NCBI RefSeq assembly: GCF_000172175.1
Contig: NZ_ABJL02000008.1
Span: 2,232,001-2,296,000 of the forward strand
Reading direction: 5' to 3'
Length of the DNA: 64,000 bases
DNA from: Bacteroides intestinalis DSM 17393
Lineage (GTDB): Bacteria; Bacteroidota; Bacteroidia; Bacteroidales; Bacteroidaceae
In this document: one piece after another, positions 63,281 to 64,000 of the stretch
How the letters are laid out: each line of letters begins with the position of its first letter
Numbering within the stretch: position 1 is the stretch's first letter
Program-made: the position numbers and the translations under genes
The notes under the pieces: generated by a model
The model's input: the letters and a program-made list of their open reading frames with translations, nothing else
The model's database searches: none
Told to the model about the DNA's origin: nothing

Positions 63281-64000
63281 ATGGTACAGAAAGACAGGTA
63301 TATACGATTTGACTGGGCGGTGAAGCGTTTGCTACGCAACAAGGCCAACTTCGGCGTGCTCGAAGGTTTCCTCACCGTGTTGCTGGGCGAGCCTATCCGC
63401 ATCGTCGAGATACTGGAAAGCGAGGGCAACCAGCAACGTGAAAACGACAAATTCAACCGTGTGGACATCAAGGCGCGCAACAGCAAGGACGAAATCATCA
63501 TCGTTGAAGTGCAGAACACGCGCGAGATATACTACTTGGAGCGCATCCTCTTCGGCGTTGCCAAGGCCATCACGGAGCATATTGAGCTGGGAGAACTTTA
63601 CTCGGAAGTGAAGAAAGTGTACTCCATCAGCATTCTCTATTTCGACATTGGCAAGGGAAACGATTACTTGTACCACGGTCAGAACTCCTTTGTGGGCGTG
63701 CATACGGGCGATTTTCTGGAGGTCACCACCAAAGAAAAAGACGCCATCGTGCGCAAGCTGCCTGCCGAAATCTTCCCCGAATATTTCCTGATTCGAGTGA
63801 ATGAGTTCAACAAGGTGGCCGTCACCCCGCTTGAGGAGTGGATAGAATATCTGAAGACCGGCATCATCCGCCCCGATACGAAAGCTCCCGGGCTGGAAGA
63901 AGCACGCCAAAAACTGATTTATTACAATATGGACAGGGCGGAACAACTGGCGTATGACGAACATATCAATGCCGTAATGATTCAGAATGATGTGCTGAGT
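63281..64000 (+). CDS. PD-(D/E)XK nuclease family transposase (3' end outside window)
   Basis: At least 240 residues, cut by the window edge. Opens MVQKDRYIRFDWAVKRLLRN and contains the PD-(D/E)XK core VDIKARNSKDEIIIVEVQN (D-x-n-E-x-Q) and LERILFGVAKAITEHIELG. This is the Rpn/PF12784-type family, often labelled putative transposase or recombination-promoting nuclease. The family's actual mobility is uncertain; no terminal repeats seen here. Confidence 0.9.
   Translation, partial: MVQKDRYIRFDWAVKRLLRNKANFGVLEGFLTVLLGEPIRIVEILESEGNQQRENDKFNRVDIKARNSKDEIIIVEVQNTREIYYLERILFGVAKAITEHIELGELYSEVKKVYSISILYFDIGKGNDYLYHGQNSFVGVHTGDFLEVTTKEKDAIVRKLPAEIFPEYFLIRVNEFNKVAVTPLEEWIEYLKTGIIRPDTKAPGLEEARQKLIYYNMDRAEQLAYDEHINAVMIQNDVLS

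Noticed and set aside
63332..63964. Long minus-strand open frame near the right edge
   Set aside because: It is the complement of the PD-(D/E)XK nuclease gene, which has recognisable motifs and a promoter box.

Overview
The window looks like a chromosomal segment of a gut Bacteroides. Evidence: several genes are preceded by the Bacteroides -7 box (TAnnTTTG), and the content is typical of the genus (a FimA/Mfa-type type V pilus operon with DUF3575 and DUF3868 genes, OmpA-type porins, a GH28 pectin hydrolase, a MINPP-type phosphatase, IS66). I do not assign a species.

Layout. 1-10 kb is ordinary chromosome: the end of an OmpA-like porin, a DAO-family oxidoreductase, a small outer-membrane barrel, a BrkB-like membrane protein with a cytoplasmic alpha-amylase, an MscS channel and an inositol-phosphate phosphatase. 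10.2-13.1 kb is an envelope/stress cluster (GlsB/YeaQ-like, YtxH-like, manganese catalase, a coiled lipoprotein, a small membrane protein). Two paralogues of its small proteins lie at 2.5-3.2 kb. 13.8-20.9 kb is a complete type V pilus operon on the minus strand (regulator, DUF3575, DUF3868, shaft pilin, anchor, tip). Just upstream of it is a 362-bp segment bounded by perfect 19-bp inverted repeats that carries an outward promoter. A tyrosine recombinase gene follows. This looks like an ON/OFF promoter switch, read here in the OFF orientation.

23.4-47.9 kb is a defence island, mostly AT-rich. The first part is a type I restriction operon: hsdM, a XerD-like recombinase, a tandem array of two 2.6-kb units (hsdS 3' half - DinD/RhuM fusion - hsdS 5' half), an Abi-C protein, a DUF262/DUF1524/DUF5655 nuclease and hsdR. 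Unit boundaries coincide with a 15-bp sequence present three times in the same orientation and reading frame, so each unit, if circularised, would encode one full HsdS plus one RhuM. The second part, on the minus strand, is a four-gene Wadjet (JetABCD-like) SMC anti-plasmid system with a SWIM zinc-finger gene directly downstream. An IS66 element truncates that gene, and a SWIM-family C-terminal fragment lies on the element's far side.

48-64 kb returns to housekeeping and accessory genes: glycine-zipper lipoprotein, MBL hydrolase, soluble hybrid-input histidine kinase, RhlE-type helicase, a VOC-GNAT fusion, a long RluA-type pseudouridine synthase, GH28, endonuclease IV, small GNAT, HD hydrolase, MFS exporter, short MGMT, an AAA-ATPase/nuclease, a toxin-antitoxin remnant, and the start of a PD-(D/E)XK 'transposase' that runs off the window.

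The strongest candidates for new biology are the hsdS/RhuM unit array with its adjacent recombinase, the invertible pilus promoter, and the possible link between SWIM and Wadjet. All functions are read from sequence only; no searches were run.
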